From the NCBI GenBank assembly GCA_026999335.1, contig JALTPW010001035.1, forward strand, positions 1-15,735: a DNA stretch of 15,735 bases, in the 5' to 3' direction. The DNA comes from Chromatiales bacterium (GTDB taxonomy: Bacteria > Pseudomonadota > Gammaproteobacteria > SZUA-152). The notes below the pieces were generated by a model. That model was given only the letters and a program-made list of their open reading frames with translations. It did no database searches and had not been told where the DNA came from. Every line of letters begins with the position of its first letter. The stretch's first letter is position 1. Positions 1-6,670 of the stretch are shown here, in pieces. Made by a program: the position numbers and the translations under genes.

Positions 1-2
1 TT

Positions 3-332
3 ACCCTTCCCGTTTTGTTGCCTAACGATGAAATCCCCTGGCGGCGTGAGCAGTTTGATGAGCTGTACTGGGATCAGCTGTCTCAATTGGGTTCAAGCAC
101 AGTCGCTGATTGTAGTGAAGACCCCGATACGCAATGCAATATCGTGGTGACGGTGTCCCACCTGGAAAGCAACTATGACATCACCGGCAATGGCGAAGTG
201 GGAACATTGATCACTGGTTCAGTTGGCTATGACTGGCGGATTTCCGGCTGGGTGAAGTCTGGTGGTATACAGCAAGCCATCGACCAGAGTTACAGCTGGG
301 CATTGAGCTGGCGTTGGGAAAGGAAAAGCTGA
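3..332 (+). CDS. C-terminal part of an unrecognised protein (cut by window edge)
   Basis: The reading frame is open to the left edge. The first in-window TTG or ATG codons are therefore not evidence of a start, and about 109 C-terminal residues are visible. They contain two cysteines ten residues apart (in ADCSEDPDTQC), which could form a disulfide. A stretch of alternating polar and aromatic residues rich in Gly, Trp and Tyr follows (GSVGYDWRISGWV ... SYSWALSWRWE), suggesting beta-strands of a secreted or envelope protein. I do not recognise the family, and no signal peptide can be judged because the N-terminus is missing. The gene ends 29 bases before a strong hairpin terminator and converges with trxB. 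The real-gene call rests on the open frame reaching the edge, plausible codon use and the well-placed terminator. Confidence 0.55.
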   Translation, partial: TLPVLLPNDEIPWRREQFDELYWDQLSQLGSSTVADCSEDPDTQCNIVVTVSHLESNYDITGNGEVGTLITGSVGYDWRISGWVKSGGIQQAIDQSYSWALSWRWERKS

Positions 333-361
333 CGTTATTGTCGAGATGCCTGTAGCGGCAT

Positions 362-404
362 AAAAAACGCCGCGTCCCTTTCGGGGCGCGGCGGTTTTGT
401 TTTT
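362..404. terminator. Bidirectional intrinsic terminator between convergent genes
   Basis: An 11-bp GC-rich stem (368-378 with 383-393, one G-T pair) closes a TTTC loop. It is followed on the plus strand by a T-rich tract (395-404) and preceded by six A (362-367), which read as a U-tract on the minus strand. It sits between the plus-strand gene ending at 332 and trxB ending at 456, so it can stop transcription from both sides. Confidence 0.9.
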
Positions 405-455
405 CCATTAGTCTCTCTAACGGAATTATGTTTCAGGTGGTTGCTTGGCCGCCAA

Positions 456-1409
456 CTATTCCTGGTTGTCCAGATAACGCTCCGCATCCAGCGCCGCCAT
501 ACAACCGGAGCCGGCCGAGGTGATGGCCTGACGATAGATGTGATCGGCGACGTCCCCGGCGGCGAACACACCGCTGATGCTGGTCTGCGTGGCATTACCC
601 TTGGAACCGCCCTGCACGCTGAGATAGCCGTGCTCCATGTCCAGTTGTTCGTTGAACAGGTCGGTGTTGGGCTTGTGGCCAATGGCGATGAAGACACCGT
701 CTACCTTGATCTCCTTGGTGCCGCCGTCCTCCGTGCTCTTGATGCGCATGCCGGTGACACCCATGTTGTCGCCCAGCACTTCGTCCAGCTGGTGATTCCA
801 CTCGATGCTGATATTGCCGTTGCTGGCTTTTTCGATCAGCTGGTCGGAGAGAATCTTTTCGGATTTGAACTTGTCACGGCGATGCACCACGGTGACGTGG
901 GAGGCGATGTTGGCCAGATACAGGGCCTCTTCCACCGCCGTGTTGCCGCCGCCGATTACCGCTACTGGCTTGCCCTTGTAGAAAAAACCATCGCAGGTGG
1001 CGCAACCGGAGACGCCGCGGCCCTTGAAGGCCTCTTCCGACTCCAACCCCAGGTACATGGCCGAGGCGCCGGTGGCGATGATCAGCGCATCGCAGGTGTA
1101 GACGCCGCTGTCACCCGTCAGTTTGAAGGGGCGCTCCATCAGTTCGGCCTTGTTGATGGTGTCGAAGATGATTTCGGTGTTGAAACGCTCGGCGTGCTTG
1201 CGCATGCGCTCCATCAGCTCCGGGCCCTGCACACCCTCGAAATCGCCGGGCCAGTTGTCCACCTCGGTGGTGGTAGTGAGCTGGCCGCCCTGTTCCATGC
1301 CGGTGATCAGCACCGGCTGGAGATTGGCGCGCGCGGCGTAGACGGCAGCGGTGTAGCCGGCCGGGCCGGAGCCGAGGATCAGTAGTTTGCAGTGTTTGGT
1401 TTCGCTCAT
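456..1409 (-). CDS. trxB: Thioredoxin reductase (NADPH)
   Basis: FAD-dependent, low-molecular-weight thioredoxin reductase that passes electrons from NADPH to thioredoxin in the cytoplasm. The 317 residues match the usual family length of about 320. Visible motifs in order are the FAD-binding GSGPAG (13-18), the redox-active disulfide CATC (136-139), the NADPH-binding GGGNTA (153-158) followed by HRR (176-178) that reads the 2'-phosphate of NADPH, and the second FAD motif AAGDV (283-287). The ATG start has an AGGAA ribosome-binding site about 8 bases upstream. The gene is monocistronic here, diverges from the SLATT/TIR pair (179-bp gap) and ends at the shared terminator. Nothing is missing from the active site. 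Identification is secure. Confidence 0.98.
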   Translation of the reverse strand: MSETKHCKLLILGSGPAGYTAAVYAARANLQPVLITGMEQGGQLTTTTEVDNWPGDFEGVQGPELMERMRKHAERFNTEIIFDTINKAELMERPFKLTGDSGVYTCDALIIATGASAMYLGLESEEAFKGRGVSGCATCDGFFYKGKPVAVIGGGNTAVEEALYLANIASHVTVVHRRDKFKSEKILSDQLIEKASNGNISIEWNHQLDEVLGDNMGVTGMRIKSTEDGGTKEIKVDGVFIAIGHKPNTDLFNEQLDMEHGYLSVQGGSKGNATQTSISGVFAAGDVADHIYRQAITSAGSGCMAALDAERYLDNQE

Positions 1410-1588
1410 GGGTAGGTTCCTGAGGGTATGAAATGGGGGCAGGGATGGAGGGTAATATTACGGAAAGCGCTCGCTTAAATCACCCCCCCATCATGCATGC
1501 GGAAAGGGAAGTTTGAAATGACAAAAGAGACCCGTGCGGGAAAAAATGCCACACTCAATAGACCGATAAAAAACAGGATATTTGGCAA
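1410..1588. other. Divergent intergenic region, trxB / SLATT-TIR unit
   Basis: This 179-bp gap must hold the promoters of trxB (leftward) and of the SLATT-TIR pair (rightward). I cannot assign a convincing -35/-10 pair. A perfect 10-bp palindrome (GTAATATTAC, 1452-1461) and a run of eight C in a C-rich stretch near 1483-1490 are the only visible structures. Base composition becomes A-rich just before the SLATT start. Confidence 0.4.
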
Positions 1589-2506
1589 ATGGATTCACCC
1601 ACGCCCAGAACCCATCACCATGACCCGGCCCTCAGTTACACCTGGGGCCTGTACCGCAGTTTCGCTGCCACGGCGCGGCAGCAAAAGGCCGCTCTGACCC
1701 GCTGGCGCTGGTGGATGTTGCTGCTCACCTTACTGGGTGCCGTTTTCGGCACCCTCTGCCAGCAGGCTATCGACTGGCAGCCCGCCTGGTTGACGCAGTT
1801 GTTTGGCGGCCTCAGTGCCGTCACCATCGGCTTCGCCGCCTTTTTCGGCAAGGAGTTTCTTAACCCGGACATCGAACGCCGCTGGGTGCGGGCACGTTCC
1901 GTGGCGGAAGCGCTGAAGTCGGAGGTCTATCGTTACCTGGTTCAGGTACCGCCCTATCAGGGTGATGAAGCGGGGAAAGACTTGCTGGATCGGGTGCAAT
2001 TGCTGGAGGACGATAACTCGGATTTGATGGTGCTACCCCTGTCCGCGGACGAGAAGCGCAAGCATCTGCCGCAAGGCCCGCTCTCTGTCGATACCTATGT
2101 CCAGCAACGGGTCAGGGAGCAGGTGGAGCGTTATTACACTCCCATGGCTGCCAAACACCTGAGCACCCTGAGACAAGGCAACCGCTCACGTCTGGTCTTC
2201 AGTGGTCTGGCGGTGGCGCTGGGCGCCCTGGGTGGACTGGGGCTTGCCGGGGCCATCTCGGCCTGGGTGGCGGTGCTGGGGGTGGCGGCGACGGCGGTGG
2301 CGGCCTATCTCTATGCCGGGCGTCATAGCTATCTGGTGATCAGCTATCAGGCCACCGCCCGGCGTCTTGAAGGCCTGCTGGTCCGCTGGCAGCAATGTGA
2401 TCAGAGTGAGCAGGCGCGTATTCGTTTCATCGAGGACTGCGAGTCGGCCATCTCGGTGGAAAACAGCGCCTGGATGGCGGAGTGGACGAAGAAGGAGGCG
2501 GGGTGA
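1589..2506 (+). CDS. Four-TM protein with two SLATT/DUF4231-like units
   Basis: This 305-residue protein is organised as two repeats of 'helix, two TM segments, long helix'. TM1 is about 41-57 and TM2 about 69-87, followed by a W..R...AE.LK.E..RY helix (99-117) typical of DUF4231/SLATT proteins. TM3 is about 201-221 and TM4 about 223-243, followed by a second helix (SYQATARRLEGLLVRW). No signal peptide is seen. SLATT families are two-TM domains known from comparative genomics to accompany nucleotide-signalling and other conflict systems, where they are proposed to act as membrane-perturbing effectors. The assignment is by recognised pattern, not by a search. The ATG start is supported by AGGA about 14 bases upstream, a loose spacing. 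The stop codon overlaps the GTG start of the TIR gene (GTGA), so the two are translationally coupled. Acting as the membrane effector of the TIR partner is inference. Confidence 0.75.
   Translation: MDSPTPRTHHHDPALSYTWGLYRSFAATARQQKAALTRWRWWMLLLTLLGAVFGTLCQQAIDWQPAWLTQLFGGLSAVTIGFAAFFGKEFLNPDIERRWVRARSVAEALKSEVYRYLVQVPPYQGDEAGKDLLDRVQLLEDDNSDLMVLPLSADEKRKHLPQGPLSVDTYVQQRVREQVERYYTPMAAKHLSTLRQGNRSRLVFSGLAVALGALGGLGLAGAISAWVAVLGVAATAVAAYLYAGRHSYLVISYQATARRLEGLLVRWQQCDQSEQARIRFIEDCESAISVENSAWMAEWTKKEAG
2491..2498 (+). promoter_or_regulatory. Ribosome-binding site that fixes the TIR gene start
   Basis: GAAGGAGG lies inside the end of the SLATT gene and 4 bases before the GTG at 2503. It favours GTG 2503, giving a protein that begins directly with the first TIR strand (SDIFISYA). 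The in-frame GTG at 2482 precedes this site and would add seven Gly/Glu-rich residues. Confidence 0.75.
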
Positions 2507-4383
2507 GCGATATCTTCATCAGTTACGCCCGCGAGGATCGGGAGCAGGTTCAAGCCCTGGTGGCGGCGTTAGAGACCCGCGGTTGGTCGGTGTGGTGGGA
2601 TTCTGCGATTCGCACCGGCGAAAAATTTTCCCAGGTCATCGAGACGGCGCTGGGCAAGGCCCGCTGTGTGATTGTCGTCTGGTCCCGGCATTCGGTGGCT
2701 TCAGATTGGGTGCTGGCCGAGGCCAGCGAGGCACGCCGGCGCGGAAAACTGGTGCCGATCATGATCGATGACGCCAAGCCGCCCCTGGTGTTCAGGCAGT
2801 TGCAAACGGCAGATTTTACGGGCTGGAGCAGTGAGGAAGATGCCGCACCGTTGCAAGCGCTGGCGCATGACATCGCCAGCCTCATGGCGACTCCCTCGAC
2901 GCAGCCGGGGTCAGGGAGCACGGCCACGAAACATGTGCACGTATCTTCAAAGGCCGACCGTCGGTCGGCAAAGCGGCGTGTGCTGCTGGCCGTACTGCTG
3001 CTCGTCGGCGGGGGGGGAGGCGGGCTGGCCTATCAGCAACAGAAGGAACAGGCCGAGGTCACTCTGGCGGCCAATCTGCTGCGGGCTGCCGTTGAAATCA
3101 GACAACAGCTCCTCAAGCAGCATGCAGACGGGCGCGATTACTGGTGGGCCTTTTTGGCAAAAGAAGGGGGCAAGGAGTTGTTGCAGCGCAGCACCCTGCT
3201 GGCGGTCGAGGCCATGCGGCGCCGGCCATCGGCGGATGCCGAGAAGGTGTTGCGCGATAACCTGGTTCTGCTCACCCGGCCCATCGCGGAACTGGACTAC
3301 GAAGGTTTTCATTCTTCCACCCTGGCCATCTCCCCGGATGGAAAATACCTGGCCACCGCCAGCCACAAAAATACCGCACGCATCTGGGAGACAACGGGCT
3401 GGCAGGAGGTTCACCGCCTGCGCCATCAAGGCAGGGTTCGGGGCGTCGCCTTCAGCCCCGATGGCCAGACCCTGGCGACGGGGAGTGAGGACGGAACAAC
3501 CCGGCTTTGGACTGTCGCCAGTGGTAAAGAACGTTTCCGGAAAGAAAAGGCCCAAGCGGTTTGGGATCTTGTCTTTAGCCCGGATGGGAAACGTCTCGCC
3601 ACCGCCAGCGCTGATGGTTATGCCCGTATCTGGAAGGTGGCCGATGGACAGCAACTGCAGCGTATGAAACATCCCGCGTCAAGAGTGGAGAGGGTGGTTT
3701 TCAGCCCCTCGGGAAGGCAATTGGCGACCCTGGACGGGGAAAATATTGCGCGCCTCTGGGATGCCGAAAGTGCAAAAGAGCTAGCGACGGTTACTCAGAA
3801 TAAGGTGGTGGACATCGCCTTCAGCCCGGATGGAAAATATCTGGCCACCGCCTCGGGTTCCTACAGAGACAACAGTGTCCGCCTGTGGGATGCGGCTACA
3901 CTGAAAATGCTCGCACGGCTGGAACATGACAGCAGCCTGGAGAGTGTCACCTTCAGTCCGGACGGAAAATATCTGGCATCGACGGGCAGTGATAACACGG
4001 CCCGGCTGTGGGCCTTGCCCGATGGCGATGAAGTCTTTCGTGTGCGGCACGAGAACCGGGTGATCACGGCTGCGTTCAGTGCGGATAGCGCCTATCTAGC
4101 TACCGGGGGGCAGGTTGGTACGGCTCGGGTGTGGGCGGTACCCGGTGGTGAAGAGCTTGCGCGCCTCAACAGCGCAGACAATGTCAATGCGGTACTGTTC
4201 AGTCCGGATGGCAAATACATTGTTGCCGCCAGTGGTTTCGGTATCGCCCGGGTCTGGTCATTGCCAATTGACAATTTGCTGGAGGAGGCCTGTCGACGTG
4301 TGAATGACAATCTTAGCGCAGAAGAATGGCGGCAATATCTGGATGACGAGTCCTACCGCAAGATCTGCCCCGCGCAATCGTGA
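2503..4383 (+). CDS. TIR domain - TM - WD40 propeller protein
   Basis: 626-residue protein read from the GTG at 2503. Residues 2-108 are a bacterial TIR domain: strand A with loop DIFISYAREDR, then RGWSVWWD, then CVIVVWSRHS. SDWVLAE follows, with Glu73 four residues after Trp69, the position of the catalytic Glu in NAD-cleaving TIRs. A Pro/Ser/Thr-rich linker leads to one TM segment with a Gly run (about 159-177), so the TIR probably stays cytoplasmic next to the membrane. The helical segment 185-265 resembles the stalk before WD40 repeats in STAND-like proteins. Eight WD repeats (about 270-590) of the form FSPDGKYLATAS..TARLW follow, then a short cap ending in EEWRQYLDDESYRKICP. The partner is the overlapping SLATT gene. 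TIR domains in this setting usually deplete NAD or make a nucleotide signal on infection; that role here is inferred. Domain calls are strong. Confidence 0.88.
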   Translation: MSDIFISYAREDREQVQALVAALETRGWSVWWDSAIRTGEKFSQVIETALGKARCVIVVWSRHSVASDWVLAEASEARRRGKLVPIMIDDAKPPLVFRQLQTADFTGWSSEEDAAPLQALAHDIASLMATPSTQPGSGSTATKHVHVSSKADRRSAKRRVLLAVLLLVGGGGGGLAYQQQKEQAEVTLAANLLRAAVEIRQQLLKQHADGRDYWWAFLAKEGGKELLQRSTLLAVEAMRRRPSADAEKVLRDNLVLLTRPIAELDYEGFHSSTLAISPDGKYLATASHKNTARIWETTGWQEVHRLRHQGRVRGVAFSPDGQTLATGSEDGTTRLWTVASGKERFRKEKAQAVWDLVFSPDGKRLATASADGYARIWKVADGQQLQRMKHPASRVERVVFSPSGRQLATLDGENIARLWDAESAKELATVTQNKVVDIAFSPDGKYLATASGSYRDNSVRLWDAATLKMLARLEHDSSLESVTFSPDGKYLASTGSDNTARLWALPDGDEVFRVRHENRVITAAFSADSAYLATGGQVGTARVWAVPGGEELARLNSADNVNAVLFSPDGKYIVAASGFGIARVWSLPIDNLLEEACRRVNDNLSAEEWRQYLDDESYRKICPAQS

Positions 4384-4442
4384 TGAAGAGCTTGCGGCGT
4401 CGTGAGCCAATAACAAGCGACGGAAAGGCTTTGTCGGGTTTT

Positions 4443-4476
4443 GGGTATTTTGGGTATTTTGGGTATTTTGGGTATT
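4443..4476. repeat. 9-bp tandem repeat, GGGTATTTT x 3.8
   Basis: Three perfect GGGTATTTT units (4443-4451, 4452-4460, 4461-4469) are followed by a seven-base partial unit and preceded by a degenerate GGGTTTT (4436-4442). It is intergenic. Its period equals that of the minisatellite in the GNAT gene, and both units contain GGGTA when the latter is read on the minus strand. Confidence 0.95.
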
Positions 4477-4506
4477 ACAAAGAAAGCGCTGATCAATTTC
4501 CCTGAT

Positions 4507-4635
4507 GTCATTCCGGCACAGGCCGGAATCCAATATCACATCGAATTTAATGACCGAATTACTTGTTCCGTTTATCCTGCGGGCGTTCAACGCACAAGGC
4601 GATTTTGTCCGGGTCTATGTTACGTCCGGAATGAC
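4507..4635. repeat. MITE-like element with GTCATTCCGG / CCGGAATGAC ends
   Basis: The 129-bp segment starts with GTCATTCCGG (4507-4516) and ends with its exact reverse complement CCGGAATGAC (4626-4635). The left end itself forms a hairpin, ATTCCGGC (4510-4517) against GCCGGAAT (4522-4529) with a 4-base loop. Such CATTCC..GGAATG repeats are common non-coding dispersed elements in gammaproteobacteria. The right end lies 43 bases upstream of the ald start, so it probably overlaps or displaces the ald promoter. A second segment with the same ends is at 9455-9580. Confidence 0.6.
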
Positions 4636-4678
4636 GAATAAATCAGCGCTTCCTAACATTGTTGAGATGAGAGAAATT

Positions 4679-5746
4679 ATGCGAATTGGTATTCCACGCG
4701 AGATAAAAAACCTGGAAGGCCGCGTTGCCCTGGTGCCTGCCGCCGTGGCGCAGTTGGTGACTGAGGGCCACTCGGTGCTGGTGGAGCAGGGCGCCGGCGT
4801 GCAGAGCGGCTACGACGACACCCGTTATCGTGCTGCCGGCGCCGAGCTGCTGGCCGATGCGGCAGCCCTCTATGGTGGTGCGGAGCTGATCGTCAAAGTC
4901 AAGGAGCCGTTGCCGGAAGAAGTTATCCTGCTGCGCAAGGATCAACTGCTGTTTTCCTTTCTGCACCTCGCCGCCGCCAGTGAATTAATGCAGCAACTGT
5001 GTGCCGTGGGCCTCACTGCCGTGGCCTTCGAGACGGTACAGACGGACAGCGGCCAGCTGCCCCTGCTGGCGCCCATGAGTGACATCGCTGGGCGTGTGGC
5101 GGTACAAGTGGGAGCCCACTTGCTGCACCGGCCTCAAGGTGGCAAGGGCATTTTGTTGGGCGGGCTGCCGGCGGCGGAGCGGGGGCGGGTGGTGATCCTT
5201 GGCGCCGGCGTGGCCGGGGGCAACGCCGCCCTGCTGGCCGCAGACGCGGGTGCCGAGGTGACGGTATTCGACCGCCAGCGCGACAAACTGGCGCATATGC
5301 GCGCCCTGGGCCACAATGTTACCGCCCTGCATCCCTACCCGGATGCTCTGCACGACGCGGTGATCTCCGCCGACCTGCTGATCGGTGCGGTGCTGATTCC
5401 CGGCCAGCGTGCGCCGCATCTGGTCGGTGCCGATACGGTGCGTGAGATGGGCGAGGGCAGCGTCATTGTCGACATTGCCGTGGATCAGGGCGGTTGCATC
5501 GAGACGACCCGACCTACCACCTATGCCGATCCCACCTTTGTCGTCGATGGTGTGATTCACTTCGGCGTCACCAACATGCCGGGGGCGGTGCCGCGCAGTG
5601 CCTCGCAAGCCCTTAGTGCGGCGTTGATGCCCTATGTTTCACGCCTCGCCCGCGATGATTGGAGAGCCGATGCGGAGCTGTTACGCGGTATTAATGTGGC
5701 AGACGGGGAAATCGTCCACCCGGCCTTGCGTGAGTTGGTAATGTAA
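4679..5746 (+). CDS. ald: Alanine dehydrogenase
   Basis: Cytoplasmic NAD-dependent enzyme that interconverts L-alanine with pyruvate and ammonia. The 355 residues are close to the 360-370 usual for the family. The N-terminus MRIGIPREIKN..RVALVP is the family signature, with the pyruvate-binding Arg15. Also present are the catalytic Lys75 (in KVKEP), catalytic His96 (in FSFLHLAA), the Rossmann loop GAGVAG (175-180) with Asp198 at the end of the second strand to hold the NAD ribose, and the catalytic Asp269 (in IVDIAVDQGG). I chose ATG 4679 because homologues begin there. An in-frame ATG at 4667 would add four residues, and neither has a strong ribosome-binding site (GAGA upstream of 4679). The frame also runs back through the MITE-like element, which is not coding. 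No Lrp-type regulator gene is adjacent. Confidence 0.95.
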   Translation: MRIGIPREIKNLEGRVALVPAAVAQLVTEGHSVLVEQGAGVQSGYDDTRYRAAGAELLADAAALYGGAELIVKVKEPLPEEVILLRKDQLLFSFLHLAAASELMQQLCAVGLTAVAFETVQTDSGQLPLLAPMSDIAGRVAVQVGAHLLHRPQGGKGILLGGLPAAERGRVVILGAGVAGGNAALLAADAGAEVTVFDRQRDKLAHMRALGHNVTALHPYPDALHDAVISADLLIGAVLIPGQRAPHLVGADTVREMGEGSVIVDIAVDQGGCIETTRPTTYADPTFVVDGVIHFGVTNMPGAVPRSASQALSAALMPYVSRLARDDWRADAELLRGINVADGEIVHPALRELVM

Positions 5747-5962
5747 AGCTTAAAGCTTAAGCAGCTAGCTTAAGGAGCTTAAGGGGTCAGCTTAAGGGGT
5801 CAGAGCCCTTTAATGAAATCTAAATTGCTGGTAACCTAGGCTGTCATCACGATAGAGCAGAGAACATGCCACGAAAACCACCGGTAGCTTAAGGGGTCAG
5901 AGCCCTTTAATGAAATCTAAATTGCTGGTAACCTAGGCTGTCATCACGATAGAGCAGAGAAC
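5747..5962. repeat. AGCTTAA reiterations and duplicated RAYT leader region
   Basis: Immediately after the ald stop the motif AGCTTAA occurs six times with irregular spacing (starts at 5747, 5754, 5767, 5776, 5789 and 5886). The later copies grow into AGCTTAAGGGGTCAG and then into the whole 93-bp leader of the transposase gene. The pattern looks like stepwise slippage or repeated partial transposition at the left end of the mobile element. No gene is seen here apart from a truncated transposase start at 5866. Confidence 0.8.
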
Positions 5963-5978
5963 ATGCCACGAAAACCAC
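5789..5978 (+). repeat. Exact 93-bp direct repeat (5789-5881 and 5886-5978)
   Basis: Two copies identical over 93 bases, offset by 97. Each holds the hairpin end, the untranslated leader, a weak GCAGAG ribosome-binding site and the first five codons (ATG CCA CGA AAA CCA) of the transposase. In the first copy the reading frame from ATG 5866 ends after eight codons at TAA 5890-5892, so it is a dead start. Only the second copy continues into the full gene. Confidence 0.97.
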
Positions 5979-6670
5979 GGTTTTTTTTACCGGATGTACC
6001 GGTTCACATAGTACAACGAGGCCACAGCCGTGAACCGGTGTTTTTTGAGGCCGGTGATTATCAGGCCTATCTCGGGTGGTTAGAAGAGGCTGCTGAACGA
6101 TACCACTGTGACATCCACGCCTATGTGTTGATGAGCAATCACATTCATATCTTGGCCACACCTCACGATAAACAGGGAATCAGCCGAATGATGCAATATG
6201 TCGGTAGGCGATACGTGCCCTATATCAATCATACTTACGGCAGTAGTGGTAGTCTCTGGGAAGGGCGATACAAAGCCTCTTTGATCAGTGATGACCAATA
6301 TCTGCTTATTTGCATGCGCTACATTGAACTCAACCCCATCAGAGCCAATATGGTCAAATCACCTGGCCATTACCGCTGGAGCAGTTATCGATATAATGCA
6401 CAAGGAAAGGATGACCGTCTTGTCACTGAACACAATTTGTACACAAGCCTGAGAAAGACAAAAGATGCCCGCCTTGTGGCCTACAAAAATTTGTTCAGGA
6501 CACATATTGATTCTGACGACTTGAAATCGATACGCGCAGCTTGGCAAACGGGAACCCCATTGGGGAATGATTATTTCAGGGAGAAGATCGAGCAGAAACT
6601 CAATACAAAGGTTGGTCAGAGTCGGCGCGGGAGGCCGAATGGCCTTCTTAAAGGGCTCTGACCCCTTTAA
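5889..6670 (+). mobile_element. RAYT-type element with hairpin termini
   Basis: The left end (5889-5910) and the right end (6648-6670) are inverted copies sharing an exact 18-bp core, GGGGTCAGAGCCCTTTAA. They differ by one extra A outside the core. Each end folds alone into a hairpin: 8-bp stem TTAAGGGG/CCCTTTAA with one G-T pair and loop TCAGAG on the left, and a perfect 8-bp stem on the right. Subterminal hairpins are the substrates of single-strand HUH transposases. The element carries one gene, whose stop codon lies inside the right terminal hairpin. A second left end is at 5792-5813. Confidence 0.75.
5963..6661 (+). CDS. REP-associated tyrosine (HUH/Y1) transposase, RAYT family
   Basis: 232-residue single-strand DNA transposase of the IS200/IS605-like Y1 superfamily. 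The HUH metal site is His60-Ile-His62 in MSNHIHIL. The likely nucleophile is Tyr103 in SLWEGRYKASL, and the following YIELNPIRANMV with WSSYR is the RAYT signature. The length is typical of RAYTs and no key residue is missing, so it may be active. The ATG at 5963 follows a weak GCAGAG site 3-8 bases upstream, and the same start is present but truncated in the upstream duplicate. The last codons and stop form part of the element's right-end hairpin. Codon use is visibly AT-richer than in ald or the Bat operon, consistent with recent arrival. RAYTs normally mobilise or maintain dispersed REP hairpins; which repeats this one serves is unknown, but its own ends are the obvious candidates. Confidence 0.93.
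   Translation: MPRKPRFFLPDVPVHIVQRGHSREPVFFEAGDYQAYLGWLEEAAERYHCDIHAYVLMSNHIHILATPHDKQGISRMMQYVGRRYVPYINHTYGSSGSLWEGRYKASLISDDQYLLICMRYIELNPIRANMVKSPGHYRWSSYRYNAQGKDDRLVTEHNLYTSLRKTKDARLVAYKNLFRTHIDSDDLKSIRAAWQTGTPLGNDYFREKIEQKLNTKVGQSRRGRPNGLLKGL

Larger units (their letters stand above)
4384..4678. other. Repeat-bearing gap between the TIR gene and ald
   Basis: This 295-bp non-coding stretch is AT-richer than its neighbours. It contains a 9-bp tandem repeat (4443-4476) and a MITE-like element (4507-4635), listed separately. No intrinsic terminator with a clear U-tract follows the TIR gene. Short open frames here are products of the repeats. Confidence 0.6.

Noticed and set aside
441..1385. 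314-residue plus-strand open frame opposite trxB
   Set aside because: It is the antisense shadow of a certain trxB gene in GC-rich DNA; its composition is low-complexity Gly/Ala/Val/His and it has no family features.
1452..1461. GTAATATTAC, containing the TAATATTAC nonamer known from rolling-circle virus origins
   Set aside because: No Rep gene, hairpin or phage/plasmid context nearby; a 10-bp palindrome can occur by chance or be a regulator site.
1497..1697. 66-residue plus-strand open frame at the start of the SLATT gene
   Set aside because: Overlaps the SLATT gene in another frame and its second half is a shadow; codon use in the non-overlapping part is not convincing.
2768..3667. 299-residue plus-strand frame inside the TIR-WD40 gene
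   Set aside because: A second frame of the WD40 gene, rich in Arg, Pro, Ser and Trp, with no domain; the TIR-WD40 frame is certain.
4258..4590. 110-residue minus-strand frame with an Asn-Thr-Gln repeat
   Set aside because: The repeat is just the translation of the 9-bp tandem array and the rest crosses the MITE-like element and the end of the TIR gene.
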